Positions 5,689-14,196 of a stretch of 23,875 nucleotides of DNA are shown here, piece by piece. The notes below the pieces were generated by a model. It was given only the letters and a program-made list of their open reading frames with translations, ran no database searches and was not told the origin of the DNA. Source of the stretch: a virus; IMG/VR virus record IMGVR_UViG_3300037134_000107, positions 1 through 23,875 of that record, one strand, 5' to 3'. How positions within the stretch are numbered: position 1 is the stretch's first letter; every line of letters starts with the position of its first letter. The translations under genes were made by a program, and so were the position numbers.

Positions 5689-5886
5689 CTACTTGCCGGC
5701 AGCGGCAGCGGTGGCTATTGCCGAGGCGAACACAGCCCGGTCCAGGCCGTATTTGTTAAAAATCGCGGTGATCGTCGCCGCCGGCACGATGCCATTGGTG
5801 CCCTGCGCCGCCGTGATCGCGTTCACGATTTCGGGCGCGGCTTGCAGCAGTCCCATCAGCAATTCCAATACTTGGGCTACGGGCAT
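5689..5886 (-). CDS. Small Ala-rich helical protein, 65 aa
   Basis: Sequence opens MPVAQVLELLMGLLQAAPEIV and contains a central GTNGIVPAATITAIFNKYGLD segment. It is amphipathic-helical with a moderately hydrophobic N-terminus. Its ATG overlaps the lipoprotein stop (TAATG). Its place directly behind the lysis genes allows a lysis-accessory role, but no recognised motif supports that. Confidence 0.5.
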   Translation of the reverse strand: MPVAQVLELLMGLLQAAPEIVNAITAAQGTNGIVPAATITAIFNKYGLDRAVFASAIATAAAAGK

Positions 5887-6281
5887 TACGGCGTACTCAC
5901 GGGTGCAAGGCAGGTATCGATCGAGGCTTTCGCCTGGGCCGCGCTCAGGCAGGCCTGGACGGTCGTTAAGGTCGCGGTGGCCGCCACGATCTGGCTGGTG
6001 GCGCTCGCCGTGTTGCCGCCCGCGTAGGCGGTATTGGCTAGACTCAGGGCCGTGTTGACCCCATCGGTGATGGTCAGCACCTTCTTTGCCTGCGCGCTCG
6101 TGATGGCGCCTGAGTTCAGGGTAGCGGTGGCCGCCAGCACAATGGCGTCGTCGGCCGCCTCGGCGGTGCTCAGCAGCTGGCTAAAGGTGGGTGCGCCGCT
6201 CGTACTCGCGCAGCTGCCAATCCAGCCGCTGGCGACGAGCACAATACCAATGCGGCAGATCGTGATTTTTTTCATGGTCAT
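5886..6281 (-). CDS. Lipoprotein in lysis cassette (possible outer-membrane spanin role)
   Basis: 131 aa from ATG 6281, which has GGGGGA seven bases upstream; ATG 6287 (ATGA overlap with the previous gene) and GTG 6296 are alternatives. Residues 1-23 form a signal peptide with basic start MKK and hydrophobic core. The lipobox Ile-Gly-Ser-Cys puts the lipidated Cys at residue 24. The mature part is an Ala/Thr-rich helical protein with a late Cys pair. Immediate neighbours are holin-like and lysozyme genes, so an outer-membrane spanin or other lysis lipoprotein is inferred. It lacks the Pro-rich short form typical of Rz1, so this is not certain. Confidence 0.6.
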   Translation of the reverse strand: MTMKKITICRIGIVLVASGWIGSCASTSGAPTFSQLLSTAEAADDAIVLAATATLNSGAITSAQAKKVLTITDGVNTALSLANTAYAGGNTASATSQIVAATATLTTVQACLSAAQAKASIDTCLAPVSTP

Positions 6282-6283
6282 TT

Positions 6284-6709
6284 TCATTTCCCCCACGGCT
6301 TGCCGGGTATTGGGATGGAAGCGGGCGCGGCGGCCTGCACAGGCGCCGGCTCCGGCTCCGGTGCAATCGAGACGGACCGCTGCACATCGGCGGCAGCGAC
6401 GGCCGCGATCGTCGCCGGATGGGCTTCGGCGCTGCCCTTGGTGAGCGTAAGTGGCTGCAGCTTTGACACAGCGCGATAAGCGATACCGATGATCGGCGCG
6501 AGAAAGGCAATGGTGCCGAACACGGCCGTCACGGTCGCCTGGATCTTATCGAGACTCGTCAGGCCAAAGGTCGAGGCGATCTTCGGGAAGATGGCGACCA
6601 AGGCGGAGACCGCGGTGACAACCTGGGCGATCTGGACGGACGAGGTGTACCAAGGAGCCGCCGCGCCAGGCAACGTGATGGGGTCGGTAATGGGTGTCGG
6701 TACGCTCAT
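6284..6709 (-). CDS. Holin candidate with two membrane spans
   Basis: 141 aa. Two hydrophobic segments at about 25-42 (VQIAQVVTAVSALVAIF) and 60-80 (VTAVFGTIAFLAPIIGIAY) are separated by a polar loop, as in class II holins. The C-terminal about 50 residues are Ala/Pro/Glu-rich and cytoplasmic or periplasmic in character, ending PIPGKPWGK. It overlaps the upstream one-TM protein by ATGA and lies two genes after the lysozyme. Holin function is inferred from topology and context; no sequence family was recognised. Confidence 0.6.
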   Translation of the reverse strand: MSVPTPITDPITLPGAAAPWYTSSVQIAQVVTAVSALVAIFPKIASTFGLTSLDKIQATVTAVFGTIAFLAPIIGIAYRAVSKLQPLTLTKGSAEAHPATIAAVAAADVQRSVSIAPEPEPAPVQAAAPASIPIPGKPWGK

Positions 6710-6948
6710 GTTTTCATCTCTTTGTCATGCTCGCTCTTCACACCTTTGGCAAAACTCGCCTCGCGCACCTCTTGAATGAAGGCTTCCATTTTGCCATTGG
6801 TGGCCTCTTGCACCCGGACGATCTTACGCGAATTCCGCACCGAAACAATAAGGCCGCCCACGGCGGTGATCAGCGTCGAAAGCGAGGTGATAAGCAGGGC
6901 GAGGCCGGTAACGCTGTTCAAGGAATCGGCGCCCCGTGCGCAAGCCAC
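6706..6948 (-). CDS. Single-span membrane protein with coiled-coil tail (lysis cassette)
   Basis: 80 aa from GTG 6948. TTG 6921, which overlaps the lysozyme stop (TTGA), would give 71 aa. One membrane span at about residues 13-37 (VTGLALLITSLSTLITAVGGLIV) is followed by a charged helix (IVRVQEATNGKMEAFIQEVREA). This single-span-plus-helix shape fits an inner-membrane spanin or an antiholin. It sits between the lysozyme and the two-span holin candidate, so it completes a plausible four-gene lysis set. Which lysis role it plays cannot be decided from sequence. Confidence 0.55.
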   Translation of the reverse strand: MACARGADSLNSVTGLALLITSLSTLITAVGGLIVSVRNSRKIVRVQEATNGKMEAFIQEVREASFAKGVKSEHDKEMKT

Positions 6949-7382
6949 GTGTTGCTGCGCATCATATACGCCGCGCGCCGGCAGCGCATCGGCGTTTCGG
7001 TGAGCCAGGCGCTCGGCTTCCCAGCCGCCACGTTGGCAAACAGCATCTGCTGCGAGACCTCCGCATAGTCACCGGCCGCGAGCGCCGCCTTGAAATCGGG
7101 CCAGCCGACCAAGCCCCCCAGCTGGTAGCACATGCTGACGAGCACCGCCTGGCGCACGTCGGAACAGGCGGCAAAGCCGGCGAGCAGCGCCGCGCGGGCC
7201 TGGGCAATGGCCAAACTGTGCGCATCCTGCGCATCCATGGCTTCCTGGCACAGGCCAGCGCCCGGGACCGCAGGATCGACCAGGCAGCCGCGGGAGATCG
7301 TCCAGAAGCCGCGCGAGTCCTTGTAGACGTGTGGGATCTGCGGCCCCTCTTCTTCGTCAACGAGTTGCTGTTCAAGCGACAT
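6918..7382 (-). CDS. Endolysin, GH24 lysozyme (T4-lysozyme-like)
   Basis: 154 aa. The N-terminus matches the GH24 active-site layout: an acidic Glu cluster (DEEEG, Glu10-12), YKDSRGFWTISRG with Asp22 and Thr28 in the E/D/T triad spacing, one residue longer than T4 between Glu and Asp. The later VSMCYQLGG and GWPDFKAALAAGDY segments match the helical lobe of phage lysozymes. It would cleave the peptidoglycan glycan backbone at the end of infection. No signal peptide or SAR anchor is seen, so export should need the holin. It starts six bases after the tailspike gene and overlaps the next lysis gene. Ser replaces the usual Gly in the TIGxG motif. Confidence 0.85.
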   Translation of the reverse strand: MSLEQQLVDEEEGPQIPHVYKDSRGFWTISRGCLVDPAVPGAGLCQEAMDAQDAHSLAIAQARAALLAGFAACSDVRQAVLVSMCYQLGGLVGWPDFKAALAAGDYAEVSQQMLFANVAAGKPSAWLTETPMRCRRAAYMMRSNTWLAHGAPIP

Positions 7383-7388
7383 AGGTTT

Positions 7389-10334
7389 TCATGCCAGTTT
7401 TATCGAGGCGGGGGCGTTTTGGTATGGCGAGGTGACACCCTTTATCGACCAGTGACATACGACGTCTACTGCGGTAGGGCTGGCCATGGTACTGCCTGCC
7501 GCTGGGCATGTGACGCTATAAGCGATGCTGCCTGTGCCCGCTGTAGTGGGGCCGCTAAGCGTGAAGGTCGTGGTGGGTGGCGCCAGCGTCGTCTCGCCAT
7601 TGACACCCGTGCGTAGCGGTGTCGTTATCGCATTCTGGTTCATCGGCGACGCCGTCGTGCCGCCCAGCTGGGCGATCTGGATGCTGACGCGGCCGACTTC
7701 TTGGCCTTCGCCGACGCTGTTCTTCACGATCGTGGTACTCCAAGTGAGTTCCATCACGGCGACAGCGTTGCTCACCTGCGGTGTCAGCGTGGCTAGCAAC
7801 GCGGCAGTCGGATAACTGCCGCCGATCGCTAAGACTTGGTTTAGTTCAGCCTCACCCGAGAGGTCGAACCAGTCGATGGCGCGCTGTGATGCTGGTGTGC
7901 CACCCAACAGAGTGATGTTTTTTAATTTAGGCGCAACCAGGCTGGTATTCACTCCGCCGCTATTGACCGATACGATTGCGTAAACGGAAGTCGTATTGCT
8001 CATATCGACGGTCAAGCCGTTGATTGTGACACCGGTGCTGAGCTTGGCTGGTGTTACTAAGATGACCGGAATGGCGCCGACACTCGCAGAGAACGCACAC
8101 TGGACATTGCTGATGTTTATGTTGGCCACACCATCAAGCGTAATGGGCGCCGCTGCGCCATGAGTGCGGAAATTCGGGGCGTTGATATTGATGCCGCTCA
8201 CAGTGCCGCTCACAGCGCCGTTACTGGCCGATATGCCTCCCCAGCACGTATCAAACGCAACGCCGTTGATGTTGACAGCATTTATCGTATCGCCGCTCAG
8301 TTGCGGCTGCAGCACGATGCAGCAACTGCTGGCGTTGCCGCTAATGCCATAGACCGGACCGAATACCATCCCGTTGATCGTAAGACTCTCGACATTCGAT
8401 AGAAACATGCCGGTCTGCTGCACATTGACCATAGTGCCACCGTCGAATCGCACATCTTGAAATTTGGTGGTCGCTGGAACAGCGGGATCTCGAATCTGCA
8501 TGATTCCGATGAGACCAAAGTCCCAAACGCAATCGACGAAGCGGAAGTCGCCTCCGTGGCTCAGGTAAATGTCATAGAGACCGAGGAAACCGATCTGATC
8601 GAAATAGCCATCGCCCAAGCTGATTGCCACGCCGCCTGTGGTCAGTGCGTTGCACCGTAGCATGTACATGCTACCCGGGGGGGTGAATGAATAGCCGATG
8701 TTTTCCTGCGAAAACTGAAGCTGCGAGAAGGTGAAGCCGCAAGAATTTCCAGCGCTGCTTTCTGCGATCGTGAGGAGATTGCAATAAATTGCGTGCTGTA
8801 TGAGGGTGGATCCGCCAATCCAGTTCCGGCCTTTGCCGTAAACCGAGAACATGCCCCGCAATACGATCGGGTAGGACAGGTGGAACGCACCGGCATCAAG
8901 TTGAATCGAGGTATTTCGATAACCAGCGAGGCCGGGCGAACTTGCCCCATTGCCGAACGCGAGATCGGCCGCATTCGCGCAAACTTGGAGAGCCGCAGTC
9001 GCATCTAATCGTACCAGCGCGCCCGTAACCGCCATCACCGCCGGATTGTTGAGCGTAACAACGCTGCCAGAAACACTCTTGATCCAAGTCGTCAGATAGC
9101 TTCCAAACCCGGAGACCAGTGGTAACGCGGAACCGCCCCACGGGTTGCCGATCGACGTCGTACTTGTCACGCCGTCCGATGTATTTGGTGTGACGAGTAA
9201 GAGCACGCCATTGACATAAATCAAATAGAGCACGGCGCCGCTCACCGCCGTCCATGTTAGGGAAAAGTTCGGCGTGGCTCCGCTTGAGATATTCTGTGTA
9301 GTGCTTGCAATACTGATGCCGCGGCCAAGGGAAACGGAGGCAATCTGGACACCGTAGGTAGTGCCAGTGCCAGAGACATTGGTAAGAACAATCCCGGTCG
9401 GTGTGCCAGGTACAGCACCCGCACCTCCGACCTGGATGCCCGCGCCGACCTCCATATCGTTCACGCTCGACAGCGTGAGTTGGGTTGAACCAGCTGCTAT
9501 CGTTCCCGTTGGAATTTGGTCACTCGGTTTTCCACCAAACCAACGCGGGTTCCAGCCCGTATTCGCATCAGCCAATGGCCCAAAGGTAGTCGTCCCGGGA
9601 CCGGAAAACACAATTTGCGAACTGGCAATGAGCGTGGCGTTGACGGTAAGCGTGATTCCCGCAGCGACCCACAGCACCGCGCCCGGCTGTGGCAAAATTT
9701 TCGCCGTGAGATTCATGTTGCTGCCGATCAGATACAGGCCCGGCTGATACGTCATGGTTTGGCCGGCGATCTGCGCGGCAGCAATCGTCGTACTCACATT
9801 TTGCGTGAGCGTTCCCGCGGTGATGTCCGCAATCTGCGCCGCGGTTAAATAGCGAAATGCTGTATAGGGCGCGTATTGGGTGCTGACTGGCGCCACACTC
9901 GCATTGCCCTCAGCAATCGTTTGTGGGTACGAGCCGGTGCTCGAGAAGGAGAAAAATTGCCACGCCGTGCCCGTGTACATGAGCTGTATAGGCTGAGCTT
10001 GTATCTCCCCGCCGGTGAGCGCGGCGCCCAGCGGATTGACGATCGCAATCGGACTCCCGCCGGCAAAACTCAGCGTCGATGGGCCCGTGTTCGCATTCAG
10101 CGGAATGAATCTAACGAGCAATCCCGTAGACAGCGTTGGCGCGACCGCCGGCTGCGGCTGCAAGGTCGCGAGCGCCACCACGTAGGCATTGGCCGCGCCG
10201 GAGTCGGCGCCAAAAAACGCCGCCTTCGAATAGAGTTCTGTCGAGTTCGCGTTGAACGCATTCCACGGCACTTGACCGCGTGCGCCGGTGCCATCGCCTG
10301 CGGCACTGCCCGTGAAGATTACTTGTTGTGTCAT
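7389..10334 (-). CDS. Large tailspike/receptor-binding protein with beta-helix
   Basis: 981 aa. The N-terminal about 40 residues (FTGSAAGDGTGARG, WNAFNANSTELYS) match the tail-anchor opening common in phage fibres. Residues about 50-135 are a small beta domain. A first pectate-lyase-like stretch is at about 170-265. Residues about 350-400 resemble an inserted FN3-like fold (SLTWTAVSGAVLYLIYVNG). The main parallel beta-helix spans about 455-800 with repeated short Gly/Asn turns (INGMVFG, ININAPNF, INISNVQC). A C-terminal beta domain ends the protein. Role: adsorption and possibly cleavage of surface polysaccharide; catalytic residues cannot be assigned by eye. Its ATG overlaps the PASTA gene stop (ATGA). 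Confidence 0.8.
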   Translation of the reverse strand: MTQQVIFTGSAAGDGTGARGQVPWNAFNANSTELYSKAAFFGADSGAANAYVVALATLQPQPAVAPTLSTGLLVRFIPLNANTGPSTLSFAGGSPIAIVNPLGAALTGGEIQAQPIQLMYTGTAWQFFSFSSTGSYPQTIAEGNASVAPVSTQYAPYTAFRYLTAAQIADITAGTLTQNVSTTIAAAQIAGQTMTYQPGLYLIGSNMNLTAKILPQPGAVLWVAAGITLTVNATLIASSQIVFSGPGTTTFGPLADANTGWNPRWFGGKPSDQIPTGTIAAGSTQLTLSSVNDMEVGAGIQVGGAGAVPGTPTGIVLTNVSGTGTTYGVQIASVSLGRGISIASTTQNISSGATPNFSLTWTAVSGAVLYLIYVNGVLLLVTPNTSDGVTSTTSIGNPWGGSALPLVSGFGSYLTTWIKSVSGSVVTLNNPAVMAVTGALVRLDATAALQVCANAADLAFGNGASSPGLAGYRNTSIQLDAGAFHLSYPIVLRGMFSVYGKGRNWIGGSTLIQHAIYCNLLTIAESSAGNSCGFTFSQLQFSQENIGYSFTPPGSMYMLRCNALTTGGVAISLGDGYFDQIGFLGLYDIYLSHGGDFRFVDCVWDFGLIGIMQIRDPAVPATTKFQDVRFDGGTMVNVQQTGMFLSNVESLTINGMVFGPVYGISGNASSCCIVLQPQLSGDTINAVNINGVAFDTCWGGISASNGAVSGTVSGININAPNFRTHGAAAPITLDGVANINISNVQCAFSASVGAIPVILVTPAKLSTGVTINGLTVDMSNTTSVYAIVSVNSGGVNTSLVAPKLKNITLLGGTPASQRAIDWFDLSGEAELNQVLAIGGSYPTAALLATLTPQVSNAVAVMELTWSTTIVKNSVGEGQEVGRVSIQIAQLGGTTASPMNQNAITTPLRTGVNGETTLAPPTTTFTLSGPTTAGTGSIAYSVTCPAAGSTMASPTAVDVVCHWSIKGVTSPYQNAPASIKLA

Positions 10335-10864
10335 GGTACGGGTGTCGGAATGCTGGGCTGGTTGATGACGGTAAATCCTGAGACGGTGATCGTCACTTGC
10401 GTCTGCTGCGTAAATTGCGTGCCCGCCGCGATCGACTGCGAAATCACGTATTGCGGCAACACGGTCGAGGACAGCACCCAGGTGGGCGATGCGATCAAAA
10501 ATCCCGCCTGCAATAAAACAAGTTGTGCATCGTAGTAGAAACGCCCGATCACATTTGGGACGGTGACGACTTTAGGAGTCGGCGCGGGCCCCAGAGAAAT
10601 GACGAGGGGTACGTACGATCCGGGAACGGCCGATAGCAGCAGCGGCACATAGCCCGTGATCACAAATCCTTCGGGTACCAGCGGATCATAGACGTAAGTC
10701 AGTTGCCCGACATTGACGCTCACGGCCGCAAAGGCGGTAACGGCGGCAGCAAGCGTGGTCGGCTCGTAGCCGTCCGCAGTCCACCCATAGAAGCCATCCG
10801 CGGTCCACTGATTAAAGCCATCAGCAGTCCATTCGGGGTTCGTGTTAAGGGGAGCGGCGGGCAT
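10331..10864 (-). CDS. PASTA-domain virion protein with WTADG repeats
   Basis: 177 aa from ATG 10864, one base after the upstream stop. Residues 12-35 hold three tandem eight-residue repeats beginning WTADG(F/Y). After an Ala-rich helix comes a partial PASTA-like half (VPEGFVITGYVP to VISLGPAP). A full PASTA-like domain follows (about 99-162: VPNVIGRFYYDAQLVLLQAGF, then VISQSIAAGT and VTITVSG). PASTA domains elsewhere bind peptidoglycan stem peptides or act as spacers. Placed between two tailspike genes, it is probably part of the receptor-binding apparatus, perhaps an adaptor joining a spike to the tail. That role is inference. Confidence 0.65.
   Translation of the reverse strand: MPAAPLNTNPEWTADGFNQWTADGFYGWTADGYEPTTLAAAVTAFAAVSVNVGQLTYVYDPLVPEGFVITGYVPLLLSAVPGSYVPLVISLGPAPTPKVVTVPNVIGRFYYDAQLVLLQAGFLIASPTWVLSSTVLPQYVISQSIAAGTQFTQQTQVTITVSGFTVINQPSIPTPVP
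10760..10831 (-). repeat. Three 24-bp tandem repeats encoding WTADG(F/Y)xx
   Basis: Residues 12-35 of the PASTA protein are three imperfect copies of an eight-codon unit: WTADGFNQ, WTADGFYG, WTADGYEP. DNA copies differ at several third positions, so expansion is not very recent. Aromatic-acid-Gly spacing like this suggests a small Trp-lined binding surface or a short beta-hairpin repeat. Confidence 0.85.
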
Positions 10865-10865
10865 C

Positions 10866-12725
10866 CTATGACATCCTCGCCCAGAACATCGTGCCGCCAT
10901 TGTTCATGGCGATCAGGAAGGCGTTAGTGTTGGCCGCGACGGTCGTGGTGAGTGTCAGCGTGCCGTTGTAATTGATGTTCTGCGCGGCCGATGAGACCAC
11001 GACCGCATTGGCTTGGGGGTTTGCGATGCGAACCTCCCAGCCCACCATATTGGTGTTCAGCGCCGGCAGCGTCAGCGTCCCGCCCGCGGCGGTCGTGAAG
11101 GCCATGTTGTTGCCGTTGCCCACGGCGATGGTAGCGCCCGTTGCGATGGATCCCGTGTTAAGAGCTATCGGGAAATTCCACACCAGTGTGTTGAAAAAGT
11201 TCCCGCTTGCGGTGAGGTCGGGCCCCTGGCCACGGATCGACAGTTGACCGAAGCCGGACGTGCCGTTCGCGGTAAAACCAATGCCCTGGTAATTGGCGTT
11301 GAAGATCGTCGGCGCCGCGCCATACATCTGCACGCGCTGGGCAGTCGAGTCGAAGTCGCACACCACACCAACGTTCTGCAGGTTGATACGGATGCCCTGT
11401 TGACCAAATAGACCACGGATGCAAATGTCAGCGGCTGATATCGCCGAATGGGTGATTCCGGTCTCCAAGTCGAAGCCGTTCAAGCCCTGCAGCACGATGT
11501 GGGCCGTGCCGCCGTTCTCAAGATCGCTCGCGCCCTTGACCGAGCAGTACGTGATGACCGACCCGGCGTCCGCCGTGCCCGCCTCGAAGACTGGCCAGCC
11601 ATGATGGGTGATGTTGACCGCCGTGCTGCCGGTGGCAACGAGCGCGACCGAGCCCGATGCACCGCCAATGGAGTTGGCTACCGTGATCGAGCCCGCACCG
11701 GAGGCGCCCGACACGGAGAGCACGAAATAGATTTGCGTCGCTACAAAACCATTCACGCTCGCCGAGAAGATCACCGGCATCCCGACCCCGTACTGCGTCA
11801 GATCTGTTACGCCGATCGTGCTCGAGGAAGCGCTCATCGTCGCGGCCTGGGTGTTGGTCACCGTCGCGCCGGAGCCGCCCAAGTCGAAGACCGAGAGATT
11901 ATTCTGGTTCGAGCTTGAGCGCGCCGACAATTGCAGCACGCGGCCCGAGCCTTGCGCCGTATTATCGCCGCCGGTGATCTTCGAGAAATGGGAGTTGCCC
12001 ATATTCCACAAGGTCGTGCCGGACGCGGTGACCATCATCCCGTGAGCATTGAAGTAGTAACTGATCCGCTCGAATGAGCACTGCGCAACGTTCTCCATCC
12101 ACATGCCCCAGGCGGTGCAGTTTTGGATGAACAGGCCATGGAAGTAACCGTACTCGCAGCCGCCCTGATACAGCGCGCCACACTTGATGCCGTAGCTGCC
12201 GTTGGAGAGCCCCATGTTGGATACTTCTGGGCAATTGATCCACGAGTTAAGGAGTTGCGCCTGGGTCGTGTACGGAGCGCCTAAATCGGTGGAATTGGCG
12301 GCGAACAGCGGGAAGGTGCCATTGCCTTGGATGATCGTTCCGCCGGTGAGCACCGGCGAGCCAGAATTAGACAGGTTATAGCCGCAGCCGTTGTAGGTCA
12401 CGCCACTCAAGAGCGGTAGCGATTGCGTGAGCGTGAGCGTCCCCGGAGGAAGCTGCACGATCGCACCGCCCACGACAGATGCGGCTTGAGCTGCGGCAAT
12501 CACCGCCGCGGTCGTCAGGGCGGTGGGGATGAAAAATATCTGCGACAGCGCGTCATCGAACATGATCGGCGATGACTGCCAGGTGAGGCCATTCGAGTAC
12601 TGCACGCCCAGATCGCTTGTCGCCGCGGGCGTGCCGATGGGGTACGCGGAAGCAGCCGGCAGGTTCGCGGAAGAATACGAGCCCTGCAGGGGCATCGGGT
12701 ACGCGAGACTTTGGGCGAGCGTCAT
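10866..12725 (-). CDS. Second tailspike, beta-helix (pectate-lyase-like)
   Basis: 619 aa. The N-terminal segment (residues about 10-55: SANLPAASAYPIGTPAATSD, VQYSNGLTWQSS) resembles tail-attachment modules of other phage spikes. The central part is a right-handed beta-helix, from the PPGTLTLTQSLPLLSG start near residue 92 through repeated GLFIQNC/FERISYY/FSKITGG rungs. A roughly 75-residue beta insert (about 300-375, GMPVIFSASVNGF to GGASGSVALVATGS) interrupts the helix. The last about 100 residues are a beta-sandwich-like C-terminal domain (TLTLPALNTNMVGWEVRI). Expected role is adsorption or depolymerase activity. It differs from the 981-aa spike, so the virion may carry two receptor-binding specificities. 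Confidence 0.78.
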   Translation of the reverse strand: MTLAQSLAYPMPLQGSYSSANLPAASAYPIGTPAATSDLGVQYSNGLTWQSSPIMFDDALSQIFFIPTALTTAAVIAAAQAASVVGGAIVQLPPGTLTLTQSLPLLSGVTYNGCGYNLSNSGSPVLTGGTIIQGNGTFPLFAANSTDLGAPYTTQAQLLNSWINCPEVSNMGLSNGSYGIKCGALYQGGCEYGYFHGLFIQNCTAWGMWMENVAQCSFERISYYFNAHGMMVTASGTTLWNMGNSHFSKITGGDNTAQGSGRVLQLSARSSSNQNNLSVFDLGGSGATVTNTQAATMSASSSTIGVTDLTQYGVGMPVIFSASVNGFVATQIYFVLSVSGASGAGSITVANSIGGASGSVALVATGSTAVNITHHGWPVFEAGTADAGSVITYCSVKGASDLENGGTAHIVLQGLNGFDLETGITHSAISAADICIRGLFGQQGIRINLQNVGVVCDFDSTAQRVQMYGAAPTIFNANYQGIGFTANGTSGFGQLSIRGQGPDLTASGNFFNTLVWNFPIALNTGSIATGATIAVGNGNNMAFTTAAGGTLTLPALNTNMVGWEVRIANPQANAVVVSSAAQNINYNGTLTLTTTVAANTNAFLIAMNNGGTMFWARMS

Positions 12726-12733
12726 TTACTGAC

Positions 12734-13126
12734 CTAACTCATATCCACGCCGAAAACATACACGTCCGCCGTGCAGGCGGCGGTGGATCCGGTGGTGAGC
12801 GAGAGGACCAAGTTCGTGGTTCCAAGCGTCGCCGTGAGGGCAATGACCGCGGGCACGATAACACCGGAGGCGAGCGAGACCCACGATTGAGCGACCGCCA
12901 CCCAGGCGTTGCCGCCCTTGGAGGCGGCATCGTAGATGCCGCCCGCGCACGCGACGGAGGCCGCGCCCGATCGTTGGCGCGCGAAAATACCGGTGACGGT
13001 ATACGCCGAGCCGCCATACACCTTCGTGAGCGGCTGATCGGTCGTCAACTGGAAATTGAGCGCGCTGCCCTTAAAGAGCAGTTGATTGGCGTTGCCAGCG
13101 GCAAATCCTGGGTTGAATACGGGCAT
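12734..13126 (-). CDS. Small tail-associated beta protein, 130 aa
   Basis: The N-terminus PGFAAGNANQLLFKGSALNFQL and later strands (YTVTGIFARQRSG, IVPAVIALTATLGTTNLVLSL, ADVYVFGVDMS) predict a compact beta-sandwich. It lies between a 354-aa tail protein and a tailspike, with 3-bp and 8-bp gaps, so it is co-translated with them. It may be a fibre-tip or baseplate-type accessory protein. No family recognised; a role in virion structure is inferred only from position and composition. Confidence 0.55.
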   Translation of the reverse strand: MPVFNPGFAAGNANQLLFKGSALNFQLTTDQPLTKVYGGSAYTVTGIFARQRSGAASVACAGGIYDAASKGGNAWVAVAQSWVSLASGVIVPAVIALTATLGTTNLVLSLTTGSTAACTADVYVFGVDMS

Positions 13127-13129
13127 GGC

Positions 13130-14194
13130 CTATAACCCGGTCGAGCCCATGCTGATATCGGAGACTCCGGCGGTACCGTTGGCCGTGATCCAGAAGCCGC
13201 GCACGCGGGCGGTCGAGACCGGATTCGGGAATTCGAACGTCGCGCCGGCCGCCAGCACATAGGTAAAGTTGGTTGCACTCGCGACGCCCGCGCCGGACGG
13301 GTCGACCAGCAAATAGAGCTTCGAGGTCGAGTCATTGCTCACGATCAGCATCACCCGATTCGCATTGACCCCGGTAATCGCTGTATCCGCTGCCGCAGAG
13401 ACCACATTCGTGGGCGCGCTCGGATAGGTAGCCACTGCATTGTTGGCGGCGAACTGATTGCGCCCGGTATCTCCCAAGATATTGGCATTGATTTGCAACC
13501 CTGAGGAGACCCCGCCATTCGAGATGAGCAGGAACGTGAGAGGGAGAATGTTACTGGCCGGTCCCAGCGCGCCTGACGTGAATTGCGAGACGACGTTCGC
13601 TTCCGGGTAGACGCCGTCCAAGGACGCAAATCCGTATTCGCCGCGAAATCTCATCCAGTAGCGATGCGGCGAATAGTCTTGGCCGATCTGCATCGCGGAG
13701 ACGCCGCCGTTGACCCCGTAGGTCATATCCGCCAATTGAGTACGTACGCCGCCGGCGTACGTGACCACGGAGAGCTGGCCGGCCAAGGACATCTCGAAGA
13801 AAAATCCATTGGTGGCGGGCGCCGCAATCGTCGGCGTTCCGGGCGTGGTGCCGAATCCGAACAGGGCGTAGTTGTTGGCGGGGAATCCCGCGGCGATCGC
13901 GGCATTGCCCACATTCACCGTATTCAGCATTTCCAAAAACGCGGGGCTTCTGGGGAAGAAGGTGCGCCGAGTCTGAAAGAGCGAATAGCCGTTCGCCGTC
14001 ACGCCACTCACGAGGTTCATCTGGCCCGCCGTCCACGCGGGCGCGGTGCCCCCGCCGCCGGAGGTCGAGAGCCACCGGTTGACGATATCGGGGGTTGTGC
14101 TGAAGTCCTCGTACCACTGAACCAACGCGTCTTGTGTGATGCGCAGCCGCCCCAGCGGGTCCTGCGTCGATTGAGTGGGCGACACGTAAGGCAT
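13130..14194 (-). CDS. Tail/receptor-region structural protein, 354 aa
   Basis: Opens PYVSPTQSTQDPLGRLRITQ. Residues about 25-240 form a lectin-like or jelly-roll region (WYEDFSTTPDIVNRW, GYSLFQTRRTFFPRSPAFLEM, HRYWMRFRGEYGFASLDGVYP). The last about 90 residues are a separate small beta domain (NRVMLIVSNDSTSKLYLLVDPSG, RVRGFWITANGT). Its position before the spike genes supports a tail or head-fibre role. No enzymatic motif seen. Confidence 0.6.
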   Translation of the reverse strand: MPYVSPTQSTQDPLGRLRITQDALVQWYEDFSTTPDIVNRWLSTSGGGGTAPAWTAGQMNLVSGVTANGYSLFQTRRTFFPRSPAFLEMLNTVNVGNAAIAAGFPANNYALFGFGTTPGTPTIAAPATNGFFFEMSLAGQLSVVTYAGGVRTQLADMTYGVNGGVSAMQIGQDYSPHRYWMRFRGEYGFASLDGVYPEANVVSQFTSGALGPASNILPLTFLLISNGGVSSGLQINANILGDTGRNQFAANNAVATYPSAPTNVVSAAADTAITGVNANRVMLIVSNDSTSKLYLLVDPSGAGVASATNFTYVLAAGATFEFPNPVSTARVRGFWITANGTAGVSDISMGSTGL

Positions 14195-14196
14195 GG

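Noticed and set aside
7389-12725. Diversity-generating retroelement target in a tailspike
   Set aside because: No reverse transcriptase, template repeat or adenine-biased variable repeat was seen in the window; it could only be tested with the rest of the genome.
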